From Acidimangrovimonas sp. (GTDB taxonomy: Bacteria; Pseudomonadota; Alphaproteobacteria; Rhodobacterales; Rhodobacteraceae): DNA of 10,507 nt. Positions within the stretch are counted from its first letter, which is position 1. Every line of letters starts with the position of its first letter. A program made the position numbers and the translations under genes. Shown here piece by piece: positions 1 through 7,050 of the stretch. Where the stretch lies: contig JASBUM010000032.1 in NCBI GenBank assembly GCA_030147905.1, forward strand, positions 1 through 10,507, written 5' to 3'. The notes beneath the pieces were generated by a model that was not told the DNA's origin, made no database searches, and was given only the letters and a program-made list of their open reading frames with translations.

Positions 1-830
1 ACCTCTTTCATCATGTATTCCTGATGCTTGAGGGTCTGCGCGCCGCTCGCGTCATTGTTCAGGACGATCTTGGCGGCCGCGTCGGGATGGGTCTCGGCCC
101 ATTTCCAGCCCTTCATCGAGGCACGCACGAAACGCACCATCTCATCCTTGAACTTCGGATCCTTCAGCTTCGGCCCAAGCACGTAGAGCCCGTCCTCGAG
201 CATACCGACGCCTTCCTTGAGATAGTTGAAGGTGACAAGCTGGTCGGGCTTGATCCCGGCATCGAGCACCTGGCCGTATTCGTTGTAGGTCATGACCGAG
301 ATGCAATCGGCCTGATGCTGCAGCAGGGGATCGACGTTGAAGCCTTGCTTCAGCACCTTCACCCCCTTGGCCCCGCCGTCGGTGGGAATGCCAAGCTTGG
401 CCATCCAGGCATAGAATGGATATTCATTGCCGAAGAACCACACCCCCAGGGTATGGCCGGGGAAATCCTTGGGCGAGGCGATGCCGGTGGATTTCAGACA
501 GGTAAGCTCCAGCCCGCCATGCTTGAACGGCTGGGCGATATTGATCAGCGGAAGCCCGCGTTCACGCGCGGCCAGCGCAGCCGCCATCCAGTCGACGATG
601 ACATCGGCGCCGCCCCCGGCGATCACCTGCTCGGGCGCGATGTCCGGCCCGCCCGGCCTGATCGTGACATCGAGGTTCTCGGCCTTGTAGAACCCCTTGT
701 CCTTGGCGACGTAATAGCCCGCGAACTGGGCCTGGGTCACCCATTTGAGTTGCAGCGTCACCTTGTCGGCGGCATGGGCAGAGCCGGCCGCGAGGGCAAG
801 CCCTGCCAGAGTGGCAAGCAGTCTCTTCAT
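1..830 (-). CDS. ABC transporter solute-binding protein, NMT1/THI5-like (3' end outside window)
   Basis: Periplasmic binding protein of the importer encoded by the upstream genes. 276 complete codons are visible, and the C-terminus lies beyond position 1. It begins MKRLLATLAGLALAAGSAHA, a typical Sec signal peptide with likely cleavage after residue 20 (AHA/A). The mature part opens with LQLKWVTQAQFAGYYVAKDKG, the hallmark of the NMT1/THI5 (thiamine-pyrimidine, riboflavin and related) binding proteins. It continues with the family's DPLLQHQADCISVMTYNEY and YLKEGVGMLEDGLYV-like segments. The ATG at 830 is preceded by a perfect AGGAGG seven bases away, stronger than other sites in the operon, as expected for a binding protein needed in excess. 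It lies 60 bases after the inner permease gene. The ligand is not shown by the sequence. The neighbours suggest a pyrimidine, dihydropyrimidine or ureide, but a thiamine-precursor ligand cannot be excluded. Confidence 0.88.
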   Translation of the reverse strand, partial: MKRLLATLAGLALAAGSAHAADKVTLQLKWVTQAQFAGYYVAKDKGFYKAENLDVTIRPGGPDIAPEQVIAGGGADVIVDWMAAALAARERGLPLINIAQPFKHGGLELTCLKSTGIASPKDFPGHTLGVWFFGNEYPFYAWMAKLGIPTDGGAKGVKVLKQGFNVDPLLQHQADCISVMTYNEYGQVLDAGIKPDQLVTFNYLKEGVGMLEDGLYVLGPKLKDPKFKDEMVRFVRASMKGWKWAETHPDAAAKIVLNNDASGAQTLKHQEYMMKE

Positions 831-837
831 CACTTCA

Positions 838-843
838 CCTCCT
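838..843 (-). promoter_or_regulatory. Perfect Shine-Dalgarno of the binding-protein gene
   Basis: AGGAGG read on the minus strand, seven bases before the ATG at 830. It fixes the start codon and, being a full match to the anti-SD, suggests the binding protein is translated more strongly than the permeases that precede it on the same message. Confidence 0.7.
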
Positions 844-890
844 GTTGCGGCCGTTCTTTGCCGGCCTTCGTGTTGCCCGGCCTGCGGGCG

Positions 891-1736
891 TCAATGCCGC
901 TGCGCGGGATGCCAGAAAGTCACCAGCCGCTCGATCAGGGCGACGGTGCCGTAAAAGAGGCTGCCGGCAAGTGCCGCGACGGCGATCTCGGCCCAGACCA
1001 TGCCCAGCGCGAGGCGCCCGATCTCGGTCGAGATGCGAAAGCCCATCCCACGGATGGGGGAGCCGAAGAATTCCGCCACGATGGCGCCGATGAGTGCCAG
1101 GGTCGATGCGATCTTCAGTCCGTTGAAGATGAAGGGCATCGCCGCGGGCAGCCGCACCTTGCGCAGACCCTGGCCATAGCTCGCGCCCCATGTGGCGATC
1201 AGGTCGCGCTGCATCGGATCGCTTGCGTGCAGCCCTTCGAGACAGTTCACGAGGACAGGGAAATAAACCATGACGACCACAACCGCGGCCTTGGATTGCC
1301 AGTCGAAGCCGAACCACATGACCAGAATGGGAGCGATCCCCACGATCGGCAGCGCGGCGGCGAAATTGCCGACCGGCAGCAGCCCGCGCTGAAGAAATGG
1401 TGAACGATCGATGGCCACGGCGGTCAGAAAGGCGGCGGCGCAGCCGATCGCATAGCCCGACAGCGCGCCCTTGACGAAGGTCTGCACGAAATCGCCCCAA
1501 AGGACCGGCAGGTTGGCCACGATCGTCGCCGCGATGGTCGTCGGGGCGGGCAGGATCACTTCGGGGACATGCAGCCCCCGCACCAGCGCCTGCCAGACGA
1601 ACAGGATCGTCGCCCCGAAGATCAGCGGCACGGCGACGCGCACCGATCGCGCCCGGCCGCTCGCACCGCGCACCAGGCGCAGGTTCAGCCACCAGGCGCC
1701 CAGCCACACCGCCAGCCCCGCGCCCAGCCAGGTCAT
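891..1736 (-). CDS. ABC transporter permease (SsuC/TauC type), second permease
   Basis: Inner-membrane channel subunit, 281 residues, the usual size for BPD_transp_1 permeases of the SsuC/TauC/ThiX type. A hydrophobic N-terminal segment (about 3-17) and a second one (about 33-50) precede the conserved LPAPTTI at about 62-68. Further membrane spans follow at roughly 90-110, 125-142, 150-166, 208-224 and 247-266. The EAA loop that docks on the ATPase is at about 178-201 (DLIATWGASYGQGLRKVRLP, then AAMP). The gene starts with ATG at 1736, and its ATG overlaps the TGA of the previous permease (ATGA), so the two are translationally coupled. It probably pairs with that permease as a heterodimer. 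Substrate is inferred only from the operon. Confidence 0.9.
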   Translation of the reverse strand: MTWLGAGLAVWLGAWWLNLRLVRGASGRARSVRVAVPLIFGATILFVWQALVRGLHVPEVILPAPTTIAATIVANLPVLWGDFVQTFVKGALSGYAIGCAAAFLTAVAIDRSPFLQRGLLPVGNFAAALPIVGIAPILVMWFGFDWQSKAAVVVVMVYFPVLVNCLEGLHASDPMQRDLIATWGASYGQGLRKVRLPAAMPFIFNGLKIASTLALIGAIVAEFFGSPIRGMGFRISTEIGRLALGMVWAEIAVAALAGSLFYGTVALIERLVTFWHPAQRH

Positions 1737-2596
1737 CGCCCCATTCCCATGCGTCGCAGCGTGATCCGCTGCACCGCGCCGATCGCCATGACCAGCGCCG
1801 CCGCCAGAACGGAGGCCACGACCAGCGTCGCCCAGATCATCACCGTCTGCCCGTAATAGCTGCCCGAAAGCAGCCGCGCCCCCAGCCCCGCCACCGCGCC
1901 GGTCGGCAATTCGCCGACGATGGTGCCGACCAGTGCGGCCGCCACGGCCACCTTGAGGGAGGCAAAGAGATAGGGCAGCGCCGCGGGCCAGCGCAGCTTG
2001 CGCAGCACCTGGCCCGCGCCCGCATTATAGGTGCGCAACAGGTCAAGCTGCATCGGATCGGGGCTGCGAAACCCCTTCACCATGCCCACGGTGACGGGAA
2101 AGAAGCTCAGATAGGCCGAGATCAGCGCCTTGGGCAAAAGCCCCGTCACCCCCACCGCATTCAGCATCACGATGACCATCGGTGCGATCGCCAGGATGGG
2201 TATCGCCTGGCTCGCGATGATCCATGGCATCACGCTGAGGTCCACCGCGCGGTCATGCACGATCGCCACCGCCAGCACGATCCCGGCGAGCGAGCCGATG
2301 GCGAAGCCCGCCGCGGTCGCCGAAAGCGTGATCCAGGCGTGATAGACGAGGCTGCGCTTGGAGGTCACCGGCACCATCACCACCGACTTCCACAGTTGCT
2401 CGGCCAACTGATGCGGCGCCGGCAAGACCGGGCGGCGCTGATCCATCGTCGCGGCAAGGATCTGCATCATATCCGGATGCGTACCCGCCCGCGCCGCCTG
2501 ATCGCGCGCCCATTGCGCATTCATCACGGCAGCCGCGCCATACCAGACCACCACCAGAACGGCGAGAATCGACAGAACCGGCCCCAGCGACTTCAT
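1733..2596 (-). CDS. ABC transporter permease (SsuC/TauC type), first permease
   Basis: Inner-membrane channel subunit, 287 residues from the ATG at 2596. An in-frame extension to 2671 would add an arginine-rich stretch not expected before a membrane anchor, whereas 2596 is preceded by AGAGGA at good spacing, so I chose 2596. The first membrane span is at about 5-24. A long loop follows (about 26-85, rich in A/Q/P, likely periplasmic) before the core spans begin near 88. The partner permease lacks a loop of this length. The EAA loop is at about 185-209 (DLLRTYNAGAGQVLRKLRWP, then AALP). It lies 78 bases after the ATPase gene and overlaps the second permease by four bases. Two unlike permeases with one ATPase and one binding protein is a common layout for pyrimidine/hydantoin-type importers near hydA. 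Confidence 0.88.
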   Translation of the reverse strand: MKSLGPVLSILAVLVVVWYGAAAVMNAQWARDQAARAGTHPDMMQILAATMDQRRPVLPAPHQLAEQLWKSVVMVPVTSKRSLVYHAWITLSATAAGFAIGSLAGIVLAVAIVHDRAVDLSVMPWIIASQAIPILAIAPMVIVMLNAVGVTGLLPKALISAYLSFFPVTVGMVKGFRSPDPMQLDLLRTYNAGAGQVLRKLRWPAALPYLFASLKVAVAAALVGTIVGELPTGAVAGLGARLLSGSYYGQTVMIWATLVVASVLAAALVMAIGAVQRITLRRMGMGR

Positions 2597-2617
2597 CCTC
2601 GATCCTCTTCCGCCATA

Positions 2618-2642
2618 TCCGCGGTCCGGCCGCCGCCGCGGA
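2618..2642 (-). other. Intercistronic hairpin between ATPase and permease genes
   Basis: A perfect 7-bp inverted repeat (TCCGCGG / CCGCGGA) with an 11-base loop fills part of the 78-base gap after the ATPase stop. There is no T-run, so it is not a standard terminator. It could slow exonucleases or tune the relative amounts of ATPase and permeases. In such GC-rich DNA a chance hairpin is possible. Confidence 0.35.
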
Positions 2643-2674
2643 ACCCACTCGCGACGGACCGGGCGGCGCACGCT

Positions 2675-3475
2675 TCAGACGACATCGCCCTGCCCCGCCC
2701 GCAGCCCCTCGCGCACCCGGTGGGCGATGGCGATGAATTCGGCACTGTCGCGGATCTCCAGCGGGCGCTCGGCCGGCAATGTGCTTTCAATCACATCCGC
2801 TATCCGCCCCGGCCGCGGGCTCATCACCACGATCCTGGTCGAAAGATAGACCGCCTCGGGTATCGAATGGGTGACGAAGCCGATGGTCTTGCCGGTCCGC
2901 GCCCAGAGCTTCAGCAATTCCTCGTTCAGCCGGTCGCGCACGATCTCGTCGAGCGCGCCGAAAGGCTCGTCCATCAACAGGATGTCGGCATCAAAAGCCA
3001 AAGCCCGCGCGATCGAGGCCCGCTGCTGCATCCCGCCCGACAATTGCCACGGGAATTTCCTGCCGAAACCGGTCAATTCCACCAGATCGAGCACCCGCGC
3101 CACACGCTCCTCCTGCTCGGCGCGCGAAAACCCCATGATCTCGAGCGGCAACTTGATGTTGCCGGCGATGCTGCGCCACGGGTATAGCCCGGCCGCCTGG
3201 AAGACATAGCCATAGGCGCGCGCGCGGCGCGCTTCGTCCGGGGTCATCCCGTTGACGTGCAATGCGCCCGCGGTCGGCGTCTCGAGCGCCGCCACCGCGC
3301 GCAGCAGGGTCGTCTTGCCGCAACCCGACGGGCCGATGAACGAGACAAACTCCCCCTTCTCGACGGTCAGATCGATGTCCTTGAGCGCATGGATCGGGCC
3401 GTCGGCCGTATCGAAAACCAGATTGAGCCCACGGGCCTCGATCACGGCTTCGGCTGTCGCACGCATGTCCCGCAT
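2675..3475 (-). CDS. ABC transporter ATP-binding protein (SsuB/TauB type)
   Basis: Cytoplasmic ATPase that powers the importer, 266 residues. All motifs are present and intact: Walker A GPSGCGKTT at 48-56, Q-loop Gln93, signature LSGGMQQR at 145-152, Walker B ILLMDEP at 165-171 with catalytic Glu170, D-loop ALD at 174-176, and switch His203. It belongs to the nitrate/sulfonate/taurine group of single-domain ATPases, with no extra C-terminal regulatory domain. I place the start at the ATG at 3475, which shares one base with the hydantoinase stop (TGATG). A GTG at 3478 and an ATG at 3466 are alternatives. The overlap implies translational coupling to the hydantoinase, which ties the transporter to pyrimidine or ureide use. 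Confidence 0.92.
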   Translation of the reverse strand: MRDMRATAEAVIEARGLNLVFDTADGPIHALKDIDLTVEKGEFVSFIGPSGCGKTTLLRAVAALETPTAGALHVNGMTPDEARRARAYGYVFQAAGLYPWRSIAGNIKLPLEIMGFSRAEQEERVARVLDLVELTGFGRKFPWQLSGGMQQRASIARALAFDADILLMDEPFGALDEIVRDRLNEELLKLWARTGKTIGFVTHSIPEAVYLSTRIVVMSPRPGRIADVIESTLPAERPLEIRDSAEFIAIAHRVREGLRAGQGDVV

Positions 3476-4929
3476 CACACCCCGCTCGCCGGAATGCCGG
3501 AACGCTGGACCGGGCGCGGCGCGGTCAGCGCCTTCCAGCTCGACAACGCCTGACTGACGGTGCCGTTGGCCGGGCGCGATACGAATTGGCCATGGCCCTC
3601 TTCGGTGCGGATCTCGCCGTCATGGACCGCCACCGCCCCGCGGCTGAGGGTGAAGCGCGGCAGCCCCTTGACCCGCTTGCCCTCGAAGACGTTGTAATCG
3701 ATGCTCGATTGCTGGGATCGGGCCGAGATAACCTTTTCCTTCGCGGGATCCCACACCACCAGATCGGCGTCGGCGCCGACCAGAACCGCCCCCTTGCGCG
3801 GATAGATGTTCAGGATCTTCGCGATATTGGTCGAGGTCACGGCGACGAATTCGTTCATCGTCAGCCGGCCGGTATTCACCCCATGCGTCCACAGCATCGG
3901 CATGCGGTCCTCCAGCCCGCCGGTCCCGTTCGGGATCTTGGTGAAATCCGTCAGCCCATAGCGCTTCTGCTCGGTGGTGAAGGCGCAATGGTCGGTCGCG
4001 ACGACCGAGAGAGAGCCGGCCTGCAAGCCCGCCCACAGACTGTCCTGATGGCGCTTGTCGCGAAACGGCGGGCTCATCACCCGCCGCGCGGCATGGTCCC
4101 AATCCTTGTCGAAATATTCGCCTTCATCGAGCGTCAGATGCTGGATCAAAGGCTCGCCCCAGACCCGCTTGCCGGCCTGACGCGCGCGCCGGATCGCCTC
4201 ATGCGCCTCCTCGCAGGACGTATGAACGACGTAAAGCGGCACCCCGGCCATATCGGCGATCATGATCGCGCGGTTGGTGGCCTCACCCTCGACCTGCGGC
4301 GGGCGCGAATAGGCATGGGCCTCGGGGCCGGTGTTGCCCTCGGCCATCAACCTGGCCTGCAACTCCGCCACCACATCGCCGTTCTCGGCATGGACAAGCG
4401 GGATCGCCCCCAATTCGGCACAACGGCGGAACGAGGCATAAAGCTCGTCGTCATTGACCATCAGCGCGCCCTTGTAGGCCATGAAATGCTTGAACGTGTT
4501 GATCCCGCGCTCGCGCACCACCTGCGCCATCTCGTCGAAAACCTGCTCGCTCCACCAGGTGATCGCCATGTGAAAGGAATAATCGCAATTGGCGCGGGTC
4601 GACTTGTTGTCCCACATCCGCAGCGCGTCCAACAATCCCTGGCCCGGGCTCGGCAAGGCGAAATCCACCACCATCGTGGTCCCCCCGGCCAGGGCGGCGC
4701 GGGTGCCGCTCTCGAAATCATCCGAGGAATAGGTGCCCATGAAGGGCATCTCGAGATGCGTATGCGGGTCGATCCCCCCCGGCATCACATAGCAGCCGGT
4801 GGCATCGAGCACCTCGTCGCCCGTCAACCCGGCCCCGATCCCGGCGATCTTGCCGCCCTCGATCAACACATCCGCCCTATAGGTCAGATCCGCGGTGACG
4901 ATCGTTCCGTTCCTGATGAGCGTATTCAT
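3475..4929 (-). CDS. hydA: Dihydropyrimidinase / D-hydantoinase
   Basis: Cytoplasmic amidohydrolase, 484 residues, a usual family length. It opens the ring of dihydrouracil or dihydrothymine to N-carbamoyl-beta-amino acids, and many members also take 5-substituted hydantoins. Metal-site residues are visible: HTH (His56, His58), the lysine expected to be carboxylated in MAYKG (Lys153), His180 in HAENGD, His236 in HTSC, and Asp313 in ATDHCAF. The IPNGTGGLEDRM segment that lines the substrate site is intact. The start is the ATG at 4929 because GGAGG sits five bases before it. A GTG two codons upstream would leave no room for a ribosome site. It follows pydC by 94 bases and overlaps the ATPase gene. 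The pairing with PydC and a beta-alanine aminotransferase nearby favours the pyrimidine role (pydB) over hydantoin salvage, but substrate preference cannot be read from sequence alone. Confidence 0.93.
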   Translation of the reverse strand: MNTLIRNGTIVTADLTYRADVLIEGGKIAGIGAGLTGDEVLDATGCYVMPGGIDPHTHLEMPFMGTYSSDDFESGTRAALAGGTTMVVDFALPSPGQGLLDALRMWDNKSTRANCDYSFHMAITWWSEQVFDEMAQVVRERGINTFKHFMAYKGALMVNDDELYASFRRCAELGAIPLVHAENGDVVAELQARLMAEGNTGPEAHAYSRPPQVEGEATNRAIMIADMAGVPLYVVHTSCEEAHEAIRRARQAGKRVWGEPLIQHLTLDEGEYFDKDWDHAARRVMSPPFRDKRHQDSLWAGLQAGSLSVVATDHCAFTTEQKRYGLTDFTKIPNGTGGLEDRMPMLWTHGVNTGRLTMNEFVAVTSTNIAKILNIYPRKGAVLVGADADLVVWDPAKEKVISARSQQSSIDYNVFEGKRVKGLPRFTLSRGAVAVHDGEIRTEEGHGQFVSRPANGTVSQALSSWKALTAPRPVQRSGIPASGV

Positions 4930-4980
4930 GTCCACCTCCCGCCCGGCGCCGGGGTCGCCCCCAATCTTTCGTTTGCAAAT

Positions 4981-5023
4981 ATCCTCGGGGGGTCCGGGGG
5001 GCCGACAGCCCCCCGGCCCGCAC
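4981..5023 (-). repeat. Palindromic intergenic element between pydC and hydA
   Basis: A perfect 9-bp inverted repeat, CCGGGGGGC / GCCCCCCGG at 4994-5002 and 5008-5016 with a 5-base loop, sits just after the pydC stop. On the minus strand it is followed by CCCCCCGAGGATATTTG rather than a T-run. I recall G/C-hairpin plus CCCCGAGGATATTT as a widespread intergenic element in Rhodobacteraceae genomes. That recollection is not checked here. It may stabilise the upstream message end or partly attenuate reading into hydA. Only one copy is present in the window. Confidence 0.6.
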
Positions 5024-6274
5024 TCACTCCACGATCTCCGCGCTTTCCAGCACCGCGTGAAACAACACGTCCGCGCCCGCCCGCGCCCATTCTGGGCTGA
5101 TCTCCTCGGCCTCGTTATGGCTCAGCCCGTCGACGCAGGGGCACATCACCATCACCGTGGGCGCCACGCGGTTGATCCAGCAGGCGTCATGTCCGGCGCC
5201 CGAGACGATATCCATATGGCTGTAACCCAGCCGCTCGGCCGCGCGGCGCACCGATTTGACCAGTTCGGGATCGAAGGCGACCGGGTCGAAATGGCCGACC
5301 GCCTCGATCTCGATCCCAAGGCCCAATTCGGCCGCGATCTTCGGCGCCTCGGCCTCGAGCCGCGCCCGCATGCCATCGAGTTTCGCGCGATCGGGCGAGC
5401 GGAAATCGATGGTGAAAACCGCGCTGCCGGGGATCACATTGCGCGAATTGGGATAGACATTGGCCTGCCCTACAGCGCCCACCGCTTCGGGCTGATTGTC
5501 CATAGCGATGCGATGCACCAATTCGATGATCCGGGCCATGCCAAGCCCGGCATTCACCCGCATCCGCATCGGCGTGGATCCGGTATGCGCGGCCTTGCCG
5601 GTCAGCCGCACTTCCAGCCACCACAGGCCCTGACCATGGGTGACAACGCCGATCTCGCGGCCCTCGGCCTCCAGGATCGGCCCCTGCTCGATATGCAATT
5701 CGAACATCGCGTGGATCTTGCGTGCCCCGACCTCTTCTTCGCCCTGCCAGCCGATCCGCTTCAATTCCGCACCGAAGGTCTTGCCCTCGGCATCCTTGCG
5801 GGCATAGGCCCAGTCCAGATCGTGCATGCCCGCAAATACGCCCGAGGCCAGCATCGCCGGGGCGAAGCGCGTGCCTTCCTCATTGGTCCAGTTGGTGAGC
5901 ACGATGGGCCGCCGCGTCCTGATCCCCAGATCGTCGAGCGTGCGGAGGATCTCAAGCCCGCCCAGCACCCCCAACACGCCGTCGTACTTGCCGCCCGTCG
6001 GCTGGGTGTCGAGATGGCTGCCGACATAGACCGGCAGCGCCTCGGGGTCGGCGCCCTCGCGGCGGGCGAACATGTTGCCCATCTGGTCGAGCCCCATCGA
6101 ACAGCCCGCGGCCTCGCACCAGCGCTGAAACAGCGCCCGGCCCTCGGCATCGGCATCGGTAAGCGTCTGGCGGTTGTTGCCGCCGGCGACGCCGGGCCCG
6201 ATCCTGGCCATTTCCATCAGGCTGTCCCACAGCCGCTCGCCATTGATCCGGAGATTTTCGCCCGGTGCCGCCAT
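5024..6274 (-). CDS. pydC: Zn-dependent M20 hydrolase, likely N-carbamoyl-beta-alanine amidohydrolase
   Basis: Cytoplasmic metal-dependent amidase, 416 residues, of the M20 hydantoinase/carbamoylase family (AmaB, beta-ureidopropionase, allantoate amidohydrolase). It would cleave N-carbamoyl-beta-alanine to beta-alanine, CO2 and NH3, the step after dihydropyrimidinase. Metal ligands fit the family: His87 in GSHLDT, bridging Asp98 in GGKYDG, Glu132/Glu133 in NEEG, His194 in ELHIEQGP, and His386 in LSHNEAE. Binding-pocket signatures VYPNSRNVIPG and SGAGHDA are intact. The start is the ATG at 6274, preceded by GGGGAG at good distance. The open frame runs back to 6391 but that part overlaps the operator region. 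It is the first gene of the minus-strand operon, divergent from a RutR-type repressor. An L-carbamoylase or allantoate role is the main alternative, and the neighbours argue for pyrimidine degradation. Confidence 0.88.
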   Translation of the reverse strand: MAAPGENLRINGERLWDSLMEMARIGPGVAGGNNRQTLTDADAEGRALFQRWCEAAGCSMGLDQMGNMFARREGADPEALPVYVGSHLDTQPTGGKYDGVLGVLGGLEILRTLDDLGIRTRRPIVLTNWTNEEGTRFAPAMLASGVFAGMHDLDWAYARKDAEGKTFGAELKRIGWQGEEEVGARKIHAMFELHIEQGPILEAEGREIGVVTHGQGLWWLEVRLTGKAAHTGSTPMRMRVNAGLGMARIIELVHRIAMDNQPEAVGAVGQANVYPNSRNVIPGSAVFTIDFRSPDRAKLDGMRARLEAEAPKIAAELGLGIEIEAVGHFDPVAFDPELVKSVRRAAERLGYSHMDIVSGAGHDACWINRVAPTVMVMCPCVDGLSHNEAEEISPEWARAGADVLFHAVLESAEIVE

Positions 6275-6326
6275 CTTCGCTTCTCCCCGTCGGCCGGGGC
6301 GCTTGACGGCCCCTTGCGCTGACATC

Positions 6327-6374
6327 TTGCCGTGGACATTTCCTGACCGTATGGTCAGGTTCAGCGCATCACAA
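6327..6374. promoter_or_regulatory. Candidate overlapping divergent promoters of pydC and the TetR gene
   Basis: Weak candidates read by eye. Plus strand: TTGCCG (6327-6332), 17 bases, TATGGT (6350-6355), placing the start near 6362. Minus strand: TTGTGA (6374-6369), 17 bases, TACGGT (6351-6346), placing the start near 6339. Both -10 boxes would lie inside the first inverted repeat, so a bound repressor would block both directions. Matches to consensus are only partial, so this is a suggestion. Confidence 0.3.
6342..6359. promoter_or_regulatory. RutR-type operator 1
   Basis: CCTGACC-GTAT-GGTCAGG, perfect 7-bp arms around four bases. It resembles the E. coli RutR consensus TTGACCANNTGGTCAA, agreeing at 11 of the 14 defined positions by my count, and has the same TGACC-N4-GGTCA core as two other sites in this window. 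It lies between pydC and the divergent TetR gene, the classic place for an autoregulated repressor to act. Confidence 0.72.
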
Positions 6375-6375
6375 C

Positions 6376-6391
6376 CTGACCAACCGGTCAA
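6376..6391. promoter_or_regulatory. RutR-type operator 2
   Basis: CTGACCAACCGGTCAA has TGACC and GGTCA arms around AACC and agrees with the E. coli RutR consensus at 12 of 14 defined positions by my count. Its centre is 33 bp from that of operator 1, about three helical turns, so two dimers could bind on the same face of the DNA. Confidence 0.7.
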
Positions 6392-6417
6392 CGGAAATCT
6401 CGGAGGCCCGCGCCGGC

Positions 6418-7050
6418 ATGCCCCCCTCCCCCCGGTCGAACCGCCGCGCCGACATCCGCCGCGAGAACGAAACGCTCATTCTTTCAGCAGCCGAAAAAGT
6501 CTTTGCCGAGGCGGGGTTCGGCGGCGCCACCATGCAGCTCATCGCCGATGTCGCGGGCTTGCCGAAGGCCAACCTGCATTACTATTTCGCCACCAAGGAA
6601 GATCTCTACCGGCGCGTCGTGCGCGACATCTTCGAGATCTGGCTGCACGCGGCCGACAGCCTCGATTCGGCAGCCGGCCCGGTCGAGGGGATCGGCGCCT
6701 ATATCGATGCAAAGATGGACATCTCGCGCAGACACCCCTTCGGCTCCAAGGTCTGGGCCAGCGAGGTGATGCATGGCGCGCCGGTGATTCAGGACTATCT
6801 GGAAAGCACGTTGCGCGAATGGACCGACGGCCGCGTCGCGGTGATCCAGGCCTGGATCGACGCCGGTCGGATGAAGCCGGTCGACCCGCGTCATCTTCTC
6901 TACATGCTCTGGGCCACGACCCAGCATTATGCCGATTTCAGCCACCAGATCGAAACCCTGAACTGTGGCAAGGCGTTGAACGAACGCCAGTGGAAGGCCG
7001 CCAAGGCCAGCGTGAAGGACATCATCCTGCGCGGCATCGGCGTGCTTTGA
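6418..7050 (+). CDS. TetR-family repressor, RutR-like (C-terminal YcdC type)
   Basis: DNA-binding repressor of 210 residues, close to the length of E. coli RutR. The N-terminal helix-turn-helix spans about 38-57 (QLIADVAGLPKANLHYYF). The C-terminal ligand domain carries WATTQHYADF at 165-174, a stretch shared with E. coli RutR and with the second regulator in this window, which identifies the RutR/YcdC subfamily. RutR senses uracil and thymine, so a pyrimidine or pathway intermediate is the likely effector here. The ATG at 6418 has CGGAGG eleven bases upstream, a little far but the only reasonable site. It is divergent from the pydC operon with two matching operators between, so autoregulation and control of the operon are expected. 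Recognition-helix residues differ from those of the second paralogue (PKANLHYYF against SKPNLLYYF). The gene is not clearly orthologous to RutR itself. Confidence 0.88.
   Translation: MPPSPRSNRRADIRRENETLILSAAEKVFAEAGFGGATMQLIADVAGLPKANLHYYFATKEDLYRRVVRDIFEIWLHAADSLDSAAGPVEGIGAYIDAKMDISRRHPFGSKVWASEVMHGAPVIQDYLESTLREWTDGRVAVIQAWIDAGRMKPVDPRHLLYMLWATTQHYADFSHQIETLNCGKALNERQWKAAKASVKDIILRGIGVL

Noticed and set aside
24..1403. Long plus-strand open frame (459 codons)
   Set aside because: It lies antisense to the binding-protein and permease genes, gives a His/Gly/Arg/Pro-rich product with no motif, and is a typical GC-driven shadow frame.
2597..2671. N-terminal extension of the first permease to 2671
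   Set aside because: It would add 25 mostly charged residues before the first membrane span, has no ribosome site, and overlaps the ATPase-permease gap; the ATG at 2596 is better supported.
3586..5100. Plus-strand open frame of 504 codons
   Set aside because: Antisense to the hydantoinase, which has all catalytic residues and a good ribosome site. The product has low-complexity composition and no family features.
4895..6322. Plus-strand open frame of 475 codons
   Set aside because: Antisense to the well-supported M20 hydrolase; no ribosome site or motif.
6275..6391. N-terminal extension of the M20 hydrolase to 6391
   Set aside because: It would translate through both operators and the candidate promoters, while the ATG at 6274 has a clear GGGGAG site.
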